Part shown: piece by piece, positions 1 through 8,050 of the stretch | How the letters are laid out: each line of letters starts with the position of its first letter | Numbering within the stretch: the stretch's first letter is position 1 | DNA from: a virus | Length of the DNA: 26,284 nt | Strand: one strand, 5' to 3' | Virus record (IMG/VR): IMGVR_UViG_3300030106_007444 | Coordinates: 1-26,284 of that record | Program-made: the position numbers and the translations under genes | The notes under the pieces: model-generated | What the model saw: the letters and a program-made list of their open reading frames with translations, nothing else | Database searches by the model: none | Told to the model about the DNA's origin: nothing

Positions 1-1
1 C

Positions 2-409
2 GGAGTAACACTTTTAAGCGTAGAGAGAGGTTTGGTGGAAGTAAACAATAATGGCGTAACGGAGCTCCTTTCTTTCGAAACCCACAAGCTACCGTCTGTC
101 ATCACATTACCTAAGCTCAATACCAAGCCTACAGTTGTAAAGAAGAAGGATGACAAAAGTAAGTCTACCAAAACAGTACCGGCAAACCCTAAGGCAAACA
201 TAGTTACCGTCCCTTCTAGACGACCAAAGATAGACCCAAGAGTCATCCAAAAAGGACTGGAATATATAGACAGGATAGACGATAAAGAAAAGAGAGAGTA
301 TATCCTTCAAAGACTAGAAAGACTTCAAAACGGGCAAGAAAAAATAGATAACAAAATAGAAATTAACGAGAGACGCAGGCAATACGACGAAAGAAAAAGA
401 AACAAATAA
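2..409 (+). CDS. Partial basic phage protein, function unknown (5' end outside window)
   Basis: The frame is open to the left edge, so this is probably the 3' part of a longer gene; internal TTG/GTG codons at 32 and 35 are possible starts but have no convincing ribosome site. The visible protein has a low-complexity Lys/Thr/Pro-rich middle followed by a strongly charged helical C-terminus rich in Arg, Lys and Glu, ending in a very basic tail. That composition suits a nucleic-acid or protein-binding role, but no family is recognised. The stop is separated from the thyX start by one base, so the two are probably co-transcribed and translationally coupled. Confidence 0.6.
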   Translation, partial: GVTLLSVERGLVEVNNNGVTELLSFETHKLPSVITLPKLNTKPTVVKKKDDKSKSTKTVPANPKANIVTVPSRRPKIDPRVIQKGLEYIDRIDDKEKREYILQRLERLQNGQEKIDNKIEINERRRQYDERKRNK

Positions 410-410
410 A

Positions 411-1052
411 ATGAACGTAAAGTTAATATCGTTAACTCAACCATTTTCGCACGAATCAACTGGCTTCCCAGAGGATCTAATAGCTTACTGCGCCAGAGTG
501 AGTAATCCGGAAAATCAAGACAATAAAGCTACCTCCGCTAGATTACTTAAATTTTTGATAAAACATAAACACTGGTCTCCATTTGAGATGGTAGACATGA
601 CTCTGGAGATTAAAACCAGCAGAGCAATAGCTGCTCAAATTTTACGTCACAGAAGTTTTAGCTTCCAAGAGTTTAGTCAAAGATATTCCGCAGCTCAAGG
701 AATAGAGCCTGTAGAAATACGTAAGCAAGCAGAAAAAAATCGTCAAAGTAGTACTGATGAATTTGAGGATGCTTATTTACTTTCTAAAGTTAGAGAACAC
801 ACAGCTAAAGGTCTCTCTTTATATAAGCGACTAGTTGAAGCTGGAGCTGCAAAAGAGTCAGCTAGAATGATACTGCCTCTTACCACGGAAACAACAATGT
901 ACATGAAAGGTAGTATCAGAAGCTGGGTGCATTACATAGATTTACGTACTGAAGAAAACACCCAGAAAGAGCATAGAGAAATAGCCGAAGAATGCAAAAA
1001 GATATTTAAAGAACACTTTCCAAATGTGAGTGAAGCCCTTTGGAACCCCTGA
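411..1052 (+). CDS. thyX: Flavin-dependent thymidylate synthase ThyX
   Basis: ThyX makes dTMP from dUMP using methylene-tetrahydrofolate, FAD and NADPH, supplying thymidine for phage DNA synthesis in the host cytoplasm. The family signature RHRxxSxxExSxRY is present at residues 79-92 (RHRSFSFQEFSQRY). The dUMP-binding ARxxLP block is at 151-156, followed by an SIRSWVHYIDLR stretch (168-179) and a QKEHREIA segment corresponding to the usual AQxEIR block. At 213 residues the protein is of normal length for the family, with no visible lesion. It starts one base after the preceding stop and is followed three bases later by the oxygenase gene, so it sits inside a tight rightward operon. The family assignment is secure; only biochemical activity is untested. 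Confidence 0.96.
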   Translation: MNVKLISLTQPFSHESTGFPEDLIAYCARVSNPENQDNKATSARLLKFLIKHKHWSPFEMVDMTLEIKTSRAIAAQILRHRSFSFQEFSQRYSAAQGIEPVEIRKQAEKNRQSSTDEFEDAYLLSKVREHTAKGLSLYKRLVEAGAAKESARMILPLTTETTMYMKGSIRSWVHYIDLRTEENTQKEHREIAEECKKIFKEHFPNVSEALWNP

Positions 1053-1055
1053 GAA

Positions 1056-1709
1056 ATGAAGCGTGATTTATTCGTAACTGATTTTTGGGAATTTGATTTC
1101 CCTTACCATCAGCAATTTAAAAGTCAAATTTTAGAATATGTATCGCGCCCTCATGCCCAACAACATATAGAAATTCACTCTTCCGAAACTCAAGAGCTTA
1201 GCAACCCCTCTTTAAATTCTTACGGGGGAGACGAGTTACCTTTTGAAGACGATAAAAATATTTTTTCGTTTTTTCAAACTCAAATAAAAAAACTTTTATT
1301 AAAGATTCAGTCTGAACACGATTGGGACAAAGGAGAATGGGGAAACATTGACCCTTGGCTAAATATAAACCAAAAAGGTAATTTTAACCCCCCACACATA
1401 CACCCCGGAAACGACTACTCAGGATGCTACTACATAAGCTTTCCCGAGGATTCGGGGTTTATCCACTTCTTAGACCCAAGACCGCAGCATAGGTTTAGCT
1501 CGCCTAACCCAAGAAGCGACAACGAAAGAGAAAACTGGTACTTTTCAAAAAACAAATATGATTCCAGCTTCTTTACTTACCCTATAAAAGAAGGAAAAGT
1601 GGCAATCTTTCCATCTTGGCTTATGCATTACGTCGATCCCAACAAGAACGATAACTTGCGAATCTCCATAGCCTTCAACGCTAAATTCAACCAGTTCTAT
1701 GATAGTTAA
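1056..1709 (+). CDS. 2OG-Fe(II) oxygenase family protein
   Basis: The 217-residue protein has the layout of the phage and bacterial 2-oxoglutarate/Fe(II) oxygenases of the TIGR02466 type. An HxH pair (H114, H116) sits in a PPHIHPGNDYSG context followed by a CYYISFP strand. Near the C-terminus an FPSWLMHYVDP block supplies the distal iron histidine (H191), and R202 in LRISIAFN is the expected 2-oxoglutarate anchor. The N-terminal 90 residues are variable. Such enzymes hydroxylate proteins, nucleic acids or small molecules; the substrate cannot be told here. Its position directly behind thyX makes a link to nucleotide or DNA chemistry possible, but this is inference. Its last codons overlap the next gene by 11 bases. 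Confidence 0.85.
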   Translation: MKRDLFVTDFWEFDFPYHQQFKSQILEYVSRPHAQQHIEIHSSETQELSNPSLNSYGGDELPFEDDKNIFSFFQTQIKKLLLKIQSEHDWDKGEWGNIDPWLNINQKGNFNPPHIHPGNDYSGCYYISFPEDSGFIHFLDPRPQHRFSSPNPRSDNERENWYFSKNKYDSSFFTYPIKEGKVAIFPSWLMHYVDPNKNDNLRISIAFNAKFNQFYDS

Positions 1710-1911
1710 AAAAGATAAACTTATCGAATTTGTTAACTTAGTCAACGAATGCTGTGAGGTTATGGATGACAGCTACGTTAGCGACTGGCTAAACAAGCCA
1801 AACCCAGATTTAAACATGGAAATGCCTATAGATGTTTTTAATCACGAAGGAACGGAAAGACTTTACAGGCTTTTATATTTTATAGATATTGGCGAAGCGG
1901 ATCTAAACTGA
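1699..1911 (+). CDS. Small protein resembling the MbcA/ParS/Xre antitoxin toxin-binding domain (DUF2384-like)
   Basis: This 70-residue protein overlaps the oxygenase gene by 11 bases. Residues 25-66 match by eye the C-terminal toxin-binding domain of MbcA/ParS/Xre antitoxins: a W-L-N-x-P-N-P-x-L core (W30 to L38), then M-P-I-D-V-F (42-47), E-G (50-51), a hydrophobic helix L-Y-R-L-L-Y (55-60) and I-x-x-G (62-65). The usual N-terminal Xre helix-turn-helix is missing, and no RES-type toxin partner is visible in the window. It may therefore be a stand-alone antitoxin-like domain, for instance one that blocks a host toxin, or it may have been reused for something else. The gene is believable on coupling and codon pattern; the family call is tentative because the domain is short. 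Confidence 0.6.
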   Translation: MIVKKDKLIEFVNLVNECCEVMDDSYVSDWLNKPNPDLNMEMPIDVFNHEGTERLYRLLYFIDIGEADLN

Positions 1912-2048
1912 TGAAGCAAAAGGAGGTTGTTTTTCGGTTTCTCCTCTCCGAATATCAGCAGACACAAAGAAACCGATTTTATAATTCCGGAGTGCTACTC
2001 ACAACGGCCGTTGTCCCATCCGGAAACCTAGTTCTAGTTACTAGGTAA
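1911..2048 (+). CDS. Possible 45-residue ORF at the convergent junction
   Basis: An ATG overlaps the preceding stop as TGATG (1909-1913) and opens a 45-codon frame ending at TAA 2046-2048. The start layout would suit translational coupling. Against it, the second half lies antisense to the end of the large leftward gene, the sequence matches no family I recognise, and no separate ribosome site is present. It may be chance read-through of the junction. Confidence 0.2.
   Translation: MKQKEVVFRFLLSEYQQTQRNRFYNSGVLLTTAVVPSGNLVLVTR
1934..1976 (+). terminator. Possible terminator hairpin after the rightward operon
   Basis: A perfect 9-base inverted repeat, TCGGTTTCT at 1934-1942 and AGAAACCGA at 1968-1976, encloses a 25-base loop and is followed on the + strand by TTTT at 1977-1980. 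It lies in the short gap before the convergent stop codon, where a terminator for the thyX operon is expected. The loop is longer than usual and the stem only moderately GC-rich, so the call is weak. On the - strand no U-tract follows it. Confidence 0.35.
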
Positions 2049-5000
2049 ACCACTCCGTTTACAGTTTCTCTTTGGGTAAAGTTTCCAACCCTAGTTGAGC
2101 TGGCTGGAGTATCGTCTGCATCTACTATATTGAACTCTACCACTGAAGCATCCAGTATAACCTCAAAATTACTCAAGGAATCATTTGTACCTCCTGAAAG
2201 TAATATATTTGTCATTCCTCGACTTTCTATACCTTCCTTCGGTACTGTTGCTGTTATCTTAGTTGCAGAATTAATCGTAAAATCAGCCCGTAAAGTTTCG
2301 CCGCTCGGTATCTCAAAGAATACTCCAGTCACGGCATTGAAACCAAACCCAGTTATTTCAACATCTGATCCCGTTACCCCTCTAACAGGCCCAAATCCCG
2401 TGCCATTAACTTGAGTTCCCTCAATTTTATATTCCGTAGGAAAGAAACTAACTTGATTAGGAAGATACTCTTGAGTTTCAGTCCCCGCCGAAGTAGGCCT
2501 ACTGGCTTCCTCTGTATCATCCCAAGGGTTTACTATAAAGAATTTACCCGTACCCACAAACCCGCTATCTAGTTGAAACGAAAACTTATTATAAAATATA
2601 TTTAAATCCTCTATAGCACCTCGGCCGGTTGTTATAGTATTTACCGGATACAAATAAACTTCGTTCCTACTTTCGTAGTTCCCTGTCCCGGATATACCTA
2701 TTGCATAGTCCCCGGACTCAAATCCTGCATTGTAATAATTAGTTCCAGTTATAAGCACTGTATGGCCAGTGCCTATATTTGCAGCCGTGCCTGCTCCAGT
2801 CAGGCCGCTTATCATACTTAAAGGATTGAATCCCGAAACCGAAATCCCAGCATTTGTATTATCTTCCCCTGTTATAATTATATCTCCCACTGTAATACCT
2901 GTAGGCACTTCTACAGTTATGCTTTCGACACCTAAGTCAGGCGCAGAGGGAGATAAGTTTGTGGTTTTTTGAGTGAAAATATATCCGCCAGTTGGATACG
3001 CAAAACCAATAGATAAATCAGCAACGTTTTGGCCGCTCAATGTAAAAGTTTCACCTCTTCCCAAATAATTTGAAAACCCCGAAATATTAGAAACATTTAT
3101 CCCAAAAGGAGTGTCCGATTTCCTACCTTTAAAATCTACCGATTGAAAAACTCCGCTGCCAGTGTGAATATTAGTAGGTACATTAAAAATTGCCCTACTA
3201 GGATTCTTAAATGATATATCATTAACAGAAAATCTCCCGCCATTATCACCAGTAAATTCAAATCCAGTGACAAGGTTCATCCTTTTTCCAGTCACACTGA
3301 TAGAATCGCCCCGTTTAAAAACCTGATCTTGATTAAAAGAGCTAGGCCTATCTCCCTCCCCTAAATAAAAGCCGCTAATAGAAGGCTTAGGCTGGGATAC
3401 TTTTAAAATCCCAGTGGTAGATGCAAATCCACCGCTAGTCTCAATACTTATAACGTCGCTAACCACATTGTCTGGCACGGTAAAAACAAAGCCGGTTAAA
3501 TTTTTATAAGGGTCAGCCTCCCTGTTTACAGCGTTTTGGGTATAATCATCAATAAAGTATTCACCTAATTTGAGACCGCTAGTTACTATCTCTTCAAAAT
3601 ATCCCGATACTGTAACAGCATCTCCAAATTGCACGTCAGAAGGGTCAAACCCACTAATAAAGGGGCTAAACATAAACCCCGTTAATTCGGAAGAAAGAGT
3701 TGATGATCTCCTATTTTTTACCCTTATCTTATAATCATTACCTGTCTCAAGTACAGTAGGGTAAGTAAAAGTTATTTGATTATTTGCTAACGTATAACCA
3801 CTAACCGCTATATCTCCACGAAAATTGGCCGGAGCTATGTTACCATCATGTAAACTTAAAGTTGCTCCAGAATATAAATTAGATCCATATATTGAACCTG
3901 TTGCTCCCGGCGAAAAAGGAGAATCAGGATGGCCTGATGGATATATTGAGTTTATTGTAGGCCCTCCTAAGACAGTAAAGTTAGTTGTCGCGTTACCAAA
4001 AATTCCAGATAAAGAAATAACTTGTGTCGATTGAGAACTCGGATAAGACGCGCTATCAGGTAGCTGAAATTGTATTGTTTCGCCCGGCAACGTACTAGCT
4101 GGAATCGGAGCTTCAGTTCCAAAACCTATATTACCAATATCTACGCCAGTTATACCAAAAAGATTTTCGCCGAAAATAGTTATTAAATCCCCCGGCACTC
4201 CGGAATGAGGAACCATTCCAGTTATTTGAGGTGTCCCTATCTTAGGAGTAAAGCTCTCAACAGGATAATATTTTTGCGGATAATTTTTGCTAAATATCTC
4301 AACTTCTTGAGTGGAAACAGAATAAGCCCCACCTAAATTTCCAGAAACATTTATGACTATATCCTCGGGAACTTTTGCCCTCAAGACCCTATCACTAACT
4401 AATTTTGCATTGCCCGTCACGTCACCTATAGACACTAGGTACTTATAAGTAGAATCAGGAACAGGGTGACTTATTCTATCGTATAATATATCGTTATGAA
4501 AGTTCTCTCCGCTTATATCTATAAAATCCCCCACTTCTACATTTGTCTCAACACCAGTCACTTTAGCCAAGGGGCTAAAAGATATATCGGAAGGCGCAGA
4601 ATAAGATAACCCGCTTTTCAGAGAAAGGACAGGGGAGCCTTTAACATTTCCAACCGGGACGAAAAACTGGAGGCCTGTAGAATTAGGGCCATCCAAAGAG
4701 GAGTCACCTAAATAACCTGTTAAAGTTATTGAATTTATAGCAGCCCCAATTACTCCAGACAAAGACACTCCCTCGATAGTCAAAATCTCACCGCTAACTA
4801 GCTGCCCAGAGCTCAAACCTGTCACTTCCGGAATTGGCACAAACTCATTATAGCTTTTTCCACTAGCTTCACTGGTGCTACCATTTAATCCAGTTCTGAG
4901 AGAAGACACCACGCTTACCTCTCCATAGTTTGCGTTTTGAGGAACTTGAACAGTTATTTCTTCCTCCGACAATACATCAAAGTAATTACTTTTTATACCG

Positions 5001-5338
5001 CCGAACTCTACATCTGTTATCCTGTAGAAATTCTGACCGGATAAAGTTATAAAATCGCCTTGAGAGCCGCTAACATAAGCATCTTCTAAACCGCTAACAG
5101 TTATCTGACTTGCTGAATCAAGTACGACCTGTGCAGATCCCAAATTTAAAGTGTCCGAATAAGATGTATCAATAAATATATCACTTGTTATAGCATTAGG
5201 CGGGACTACTCCAGATATCCCAGTGGTGCCAACATAAGCCAACTCCTCTACTTCGTCAGCACCAAAGCGAACTTTCTCAGTGAAGTTCATGTTTGAACCA
5301 CTTAAAATAAATCTTTTCTTTGGCCTAAAAGTTGGCAT
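1979..5338 (-). CDS. Giant multi-domain IPT/TIG-like (immunoglobulin-fold) virion protein
   Basis: This 1119-residue protein is built of roughly ten tandem modules of about 90 residues, each opening with a pattern like hTGh...hxxGDxhTIxGxNh..hTGVxhG. Clear openings are near residues 79, 168, 258 and 366, at the GVPGDLITIFGENLFGITGV module, and onward to about residue 1060. This is the IPT/TIG immunoglobulin-like fold used in extracellular adhesins and phage decorations. A partial module begins at residue 8, and the last 57 residues are different and may form a terminal domain. No signal peptide or membrane segment is seen, which fits a virion component rather than a secreted one. Its ATG overlaps the upstream paralogue's stop by one base (TAATG), so it is the last gene of a leftward operon. 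The likely role is a side or tip fibre contacting the cell surface; this is inference. Confidence 0.75.
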   Translation of the reverse strand: MPTFRPKKRFILSGSNMNFTEKVRFGADEVEELAYVGTTGISGVVPPNAITSDIFIDTSYSDTLNLGSAQVVLDSASQITVSGLEDAYVSGSQGDFITLSGQNFYRITDVEFGGIKSNYFDVLSEEEITVQVPQNANYGEVSVVSSLRTGLNGSTSEASGKSYNEFVPIPEVTGLSSGQLVSGEILTIEGVSLSGVIGAAINSITLTGYLGDSSLDGPNSTGLQFFVPVGNVKGSPVLSLKSGLSYSAPSDISFSPLAKVTGVETNVEVGDFIDISGENFHNDILYDRISHPVPDSTYKYLVSIGDVTGNAKLVSDRVLRAKVPEDIVINVSGNLGGAYSVSTQEVEIFSKNYPQKYYPVESFTPKIGTPQITGMVPHSGVPGDLITIFGENLFGITGVDIGNIGFGTEAPIPASTLPGETIQFQLPDSASYPSSQSTQVISLSGIFGNATTNFTVLGGPTINSIYPSGHPDSPFSPGATGSIYGSNLYSGATLSLHDGNIAPANFRGDIAVSGYTLANNQITFTYPTVLETGNDYKIRVKNRRSSTLSSELTGFMFSPFISGFDPSDVQFGDAVTVSGYFEEIVTSGLKLGEYFIDDYTQNAVNREADPYKNLTGFVFTVPDNVVSDVISIETSGGFASTTGILKVSQPKPSISGFYLGEGDRPSSFNQDQVFKRGDSISVTGKRMNLVTGFEFTGDNGGRFSVNDISFKNPSRAIFNVPTNIHTGSGVFQSVDFKGRKSDTPFGINVSNISGFSNYLGRGETFTLSGQNVADLSIGFAYPTGGYIFTQKTTNLSPSAPDLGVESITVEVPTGITVGDIIITGEDNTNAGISVSGFNPLSMISGLTGAGTAANIGTGHTVLITGTNYYNAGFESGDYAIGISGTGNYESRNEVYLYPVNTITTGRGAIEDLNIFYNKFSFQLDSGFVGTGKFFIVNPWDDTEEASRPTSAGTETQEYLPNQVSFFPTEYKIEGTQVNGTGFGPVRGVTGSDVEITGFGFNAVTGVFFEIPSGETLRADFTINSATKITATVPKEGIESRGMTNILLSGGTNDSLSNFEVILDASVVEFNIVDADDTPASSTRVGNFTQRETVNGVVYLVTRTRFPDGTTAVVSSTPEL

Positions 5339-6219
5339 TATATATTATCCTCCGAACTTGTTGTTCCTATCCCTACGCAGCCTTCTCCGCCCACATTATC
5401 TATTATCTTGGCCACAAAAGTGCTTACTGCCTGAGTTGAATTTTCAACAATTGTTATAGAATGTTTTACGTAGTCTTGCACTGCTCCAGCTAAACTTCTT
5501 TGCTGTATAACTCCCGAACAAGCAAAGTTCTCTCTGACTACGTTTGCTATATTTTTTAAATCCACGGATATTAAAGCATCTGCGCCCGAGACGGGTAGGA
5601 ATCCAGTTGGATTATCCACCTCAAAATTCATATTTGTAGTTTTTGGGCCAAAACTAACACTGCTAGGTTTGGTTTCACCCATTAAATACACAGGCTTTAC
5701 TTCTGAAGAGTAGTTATAGGTTCCAGCTACAAAATCGCTTATCTCACCGTCGATCGGAGTGCTGCCTTGAGAAATTGAAGCTCTTTCGAAATTTAAAACT
5801 TCAGTATTAGTTGGAGCAGCTCCGGTAGTTGGATGAAATTCGCCTTCAAGATCATCAAAAAAAGAAATTGATGCAGTAGCTATCGCCGGAGCATTCGGGG
5901 AAAAATTTATAGAGTATGAATTGAGATAACCACTGTCAAAAAAAAGGCCACCAAAGTTACCACTAATAACCTGACTTGTTGATATAGGTATCTCGCCTTG
6001 CCCAGTAATAAAAGATTTAACTAAATAATCGCGCCCAGTGACATAATATGAAAAGTCTAATTTTCCGCCTATACCGTTGGAAGGTACATAATTTACCGTA
6101 CTTCTGTCTACAATAGTGTAATTAGGCTGAAGACTGGCGCTGAGGCTAATAGAAGCATTTGAGGCTAATATTTCATTGCCATTGATCTGTAATTTAGCGT
6201 TGTCTGCGGTATAAAACAC
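5338..6219 (-). CDS. Tail structural protein, paralogue 1 (possible duplicated tube-like fold)
   Basis: One of three tandem related proteins (293 residues). It shares with its neighbours an N-terminal strand-rich block (ISLSASLQPNYTIVDRS), a central GYLNSYSINF motif followed by a Thr/Ser-rich strand, and a second-half block (EVKPVYLMGETKP) that echoes the first. The start is a GTG at 6217-6219. An out-of-frame ATG overlaps the previous stop (TAATG), but only the GTG frame gives a protein alignable with paralogue 2, and an in-frame TAG lies shortly upstream. The all-beta look and tail-gene context suggest a virion protein, perhaps of the tail tube or tip. I cannot assign a named family. Confidence 0.75.
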   Translation of the reverse strand: MFYTADNAKLQINGNEILASNASISLSASLQPNYTIVDRSTVNYVPSNGIGGKLDFSYYVTGRDYLVKSFITGQGEIPISTSQVISGNFGGLFFDSGYLNSYSINFSPNAPAIATASISFFDDLEGEFHPTTGAAPTNTEVLNFERASISQGSTPIDGEISDFVAGTYNYSSEVKPVYLMGETKPSSVSFGPKTTNMNFEVDNPTGFLPVSGADALISVDLKNIANVVRENFACSGVIQQRSLAGAVQDYVKHSITIVENSTQAVSTFVAKIIDNVGGEGCVGIGTTSSEDNI

Positions 6220-6220
6220 A

Positions 6221-7129
6221 TTAATAAGCTGCGACTAAAGTCTTTTGAGTTCTTACTATATCATCAAGCCCCACAGAAGCAGAGGTGTTAATTTGTTTAA
6301 CGCCGCTCATTCCTATCTGCATTTGAACGTTGTTGTTTACCAAGCCCTTAACGTTCAAATTAACGTTCCCATTTCCATTAACATCAGTTCCGTCAAAAGA
6401 TAATCCAGAATTAAAAATATCTTCAGTAACGGTCATTTGTTCTGCTGCGGTTGTATAATATGTACAAGTAGGAAATTCTTGCCCAACTTTATAAATAGGA
6501 TTGTGATTAAAAGAAATTGAATAATCAGCGCCGAAAACTGTACCATTAGAGGTAGGGCCTGTTAGCTCAGTTCTAAAATCGTCTAAATTAGTAAACCTTC
6601 CGTGACCTACCCCCGTTGCAAGCCTAGCGTTATCAGAAACTGGCGCAAAATCACTATTTGCCAACCTGCCAGTTATAGGCAGATTTAAAAACTGAGAAGC
6701 GGCGTCACTAGGATTGACTTCACCGCTACCAAACAATGTAAATGAAGCACTAGAAGTAGAAACAGAGTTACTAGCAATATTAAAACTGTAAGAACTTAAA
6801 AATCCGGTTCCGCTTAATCCAGCTACTTGTATTAGAGCGCCGCTAGCGTTACTATTTATAGAGCCTTTAATTCCACTCGCCAAGAAATTAATAATGTTTC
6901 CGGGCTGACCGTCATGGAGCCCGGTCATAGAAGTCAAAAAACTAAAAGAAATTTCACCCATTCTTGCGGCAGAAGGGAATTGGCCTAAAGATCCTTTATT
7001 GCCAATTGAATACAGGGGTTGAACAGACGAACTAAAACTAACACTGCAATCAGAAGCTAAAAGCACTTCACTAGTACCCCCAACTGAGACCTTCACCGCC
7101 GCCTTATCATAAAAAATTAAATCTGCCAT
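6221..7129 (-). CDS. Tail structural protein, paralogue 2 (possible duplicated tube-like fold)
   Basis: A 302-residue relative of the genes on either side. Residues of the first half (CSVSFSSSVQPLYSIGNKGS) and the second half (YSISFNHNPIYKVGQEFP) resemble each other, suggesting an internal duplication like that of trimeric tail tube proteins such as T5 pb6. The central GFLSSYSFNI motif aligns with GYLNSYSINF and GYMQSYSVNC of the paralogues. It is rich in Ser, Gly and Asn, has no transmembrane segment, and reads as an all-beta structural protein. It opens a leftward unit with its own GTGTAAT element upstream and is followed, one base after its stop, by the GTG start of paralogue 1. The specific virion role is unknown. 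Confidence 0.75.
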   Translation of the reverse strand: MADLIFYDKAAVKVSVGGTSEVLLASDCSVSFSSSVQPLYSIGNKGSLGQFPSAARMGEISFSFLTSMTGLHDGQPGNIINFLASGIKGSINSNASGALIQVAGLSGTGFLSSYSFNIASNSVSTSSASFTLFGSGEVNPSDAASQFLNLPITGRLANSDFAPVSDNARLATGVGHGRFTNLDDFRTELTGPTSNGTVFGADYSISFNHNPIYKVGQEFPTCTYYTTAAEQMTVTEDIFNSGLSFDGTDVNGNGNVNLNVKGLVNNNVQMQIGMSGVKQINTSASVGLDDIVRTQKTLVAAY

Positions 7130-7140
7130 AGCCTTGTGAT

Positions 7141-7156
7141 TTATTACACTATTTTT
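7141..7156 (-). promoter_or_regulatory. GTGTAAT element C (upstream of paralogue 2)
   Basis: On the - strand AAAAATA (7156-7150) is followed by GTGTAATAA (7149-7141), 20 bases before the ATG of paralogue 2. The stretch AAAAATAGTGTAAT is identical to that upstream of the tape measure gene, and it overlaps the stop codon of paralogue 3. Confidence 0.65.
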
Positions 7157-7985
7157 ACCTTAATATGAAAGATCTGAGGTTAAAATTAATACTTGCATTA
7201 GAATTTGAATTTCCCTGAAAAGACTCAGACGTTAACAACATGTCTTCAAAAGAGTACGTTAATAATGTAGTGTCTGAATTGTTTTTTTTCAAAGTAATTG
7301 TGGTATCTCTAAAAACGGTTTCTTCTGGGACAAATCTCATATTCTTAATTTCGTAATCATCTGGCTCTATATCGAAGCTTACATTTACCTCAACTGGAGT
7401 AGCCGCTATCACTCCGGTTGGAACGTCCAAACCTACAGCATAAACAGGAATCCGAGGGGTAGCTACGTCAATATTAAAACTCAAAACCCTGTTTGTAGTG
7501 AACTCATTTAAGTTTATTTCCATAGAGCTATAGCTCGGAATGTTAAGTTGACTCGGATAAAAATCAGTTGGCAAATTAGTTAGATCGCCAGTCCCAAATT
7601 GCCCATAAATAACAGAACTCGTTGAAATAGTGGGGATTTGACCAATCGCGCAGTTGACAGAGTAAGACTGCATATAACCCTCCGTAAAAATAAATTTTTT
7701 GCTTCCGTGATTAACTACCCCACTAAAAGGAAAATCTCCCGTGAATCCATACATCATCTCTGTAGACAAAGTTGGAGCAGACGGAGACAAGGTATGAGTC
7801 AGCATTGTGTTTACATCTACAACGGCTTGCTGAGGGCCTTGGGGGGCATATTTTACATCATTTACTCCCAAATTGTTCAAAAATTGAGCAGTAGAAGCAT
7901 AGTTAGCCGAAACAGATTGGATTCCTTGAATTCCGCTACCGTTTATCGTAAGGCTTTCTGCCTCCCTTGTTATTCTTCCTAACAT
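7155..7985 (-). CDS. Tail structural protein, paralogue 3 (possible duplicated tube-like fold)
   Basis: The most divergent of the three paralogues (276 residues). The link is clearest in the centre, where GYMQSYSVNC is followed by a Thr/Ser-rich strand and an FGTGDL turn, matching FGSGEV in paralogue 2. In the second half, IPVYAVGLDVP corresponds to NPIYKVGQEFP. It faces the gpM gene across a 65-base divergent promoter region and is separated from paralogue 2 by a second GTGTAAT element, so it may be made as its own unit and in a different amount from the other two. The function beyond a probable virion structural role is not visible. Confidence 0.72.
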   Translation of the reverse strand: MLGRITREAESLTINGSGIQGIQSVSANYASTAQFLNNLGVNDVKYAPQGPQQAVVDVNTMLTHTLSPSAPTLSTEMMYGFTGDFPFSGVVNHGSKKFIFTEGYMQSYSVNCAIGQIPTISTSSVIYGQFGTGDLTNLPTDFYPSQLNIPSYSSMEINLNEFTTNRVLSFNIDVATPRIPVYAVGLDVPTGVIAATPVEVNVSFDIEPDDYEIKNMRFVPEETVFRDTTITLKKNNSDTTLLTYSFEDMLLTSESFQGNSNSNASINFNLRSFILR

Positions 7986-7994
7986 TACCTTATC

Positions 7995-8030
7995 TTTATT
8001 TTACACTCTTTTTTAAGTGTAATATAATAA
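7995..8030. promoter_or_regulatory. Divergent pair of GTGTAAT elements D and E between paralogue 3 and gpM
   Basis: In the 65-base divergent gap, the - strand carries GTGTAAAATAAA (8006-7995) 21 bases before the 7985 start. The + strand carries GTGTAATATAATAA (8017-8030) 34 bases before the 8051 start, including a TATAAT hexamer at 8023-8028. The two copies face away from each other, share the T/A run between them, and together form the inverted repeat TTACACT...AGTGTAA. This is the natural place for back-to-back promoters. Confidence 0.68.
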
Positions 8031-8050
8031 ATAAAGGCTTAAGGTAAAAA

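Noticed and set aside
1919-1926. AAGGAGG sequence resembling a perfect Shine-Dalgarno site on the + strand
   Set aside because: No usable start codon with a long frame lies at the right distance downstream; the only long coding sequence ahead is on the other strand.
2130-2414. Rightward frames inside the IPT/TIG gene (also 2769-2972 and 3825-4034)
   Set aside because: These are reverse-strand shadows of the repeat protein; their Pro/Val/Ser-rich translations come from its Gly/Thr codons.
8001-8022. TTACACT...AGTGTAA inverted repeat considered as a terminator
   Set aside because: It lies between two divergent starts, not after a gene. The stem is AT-rich and it is better explained as two back-to-back copies of the GTGTAAT element.
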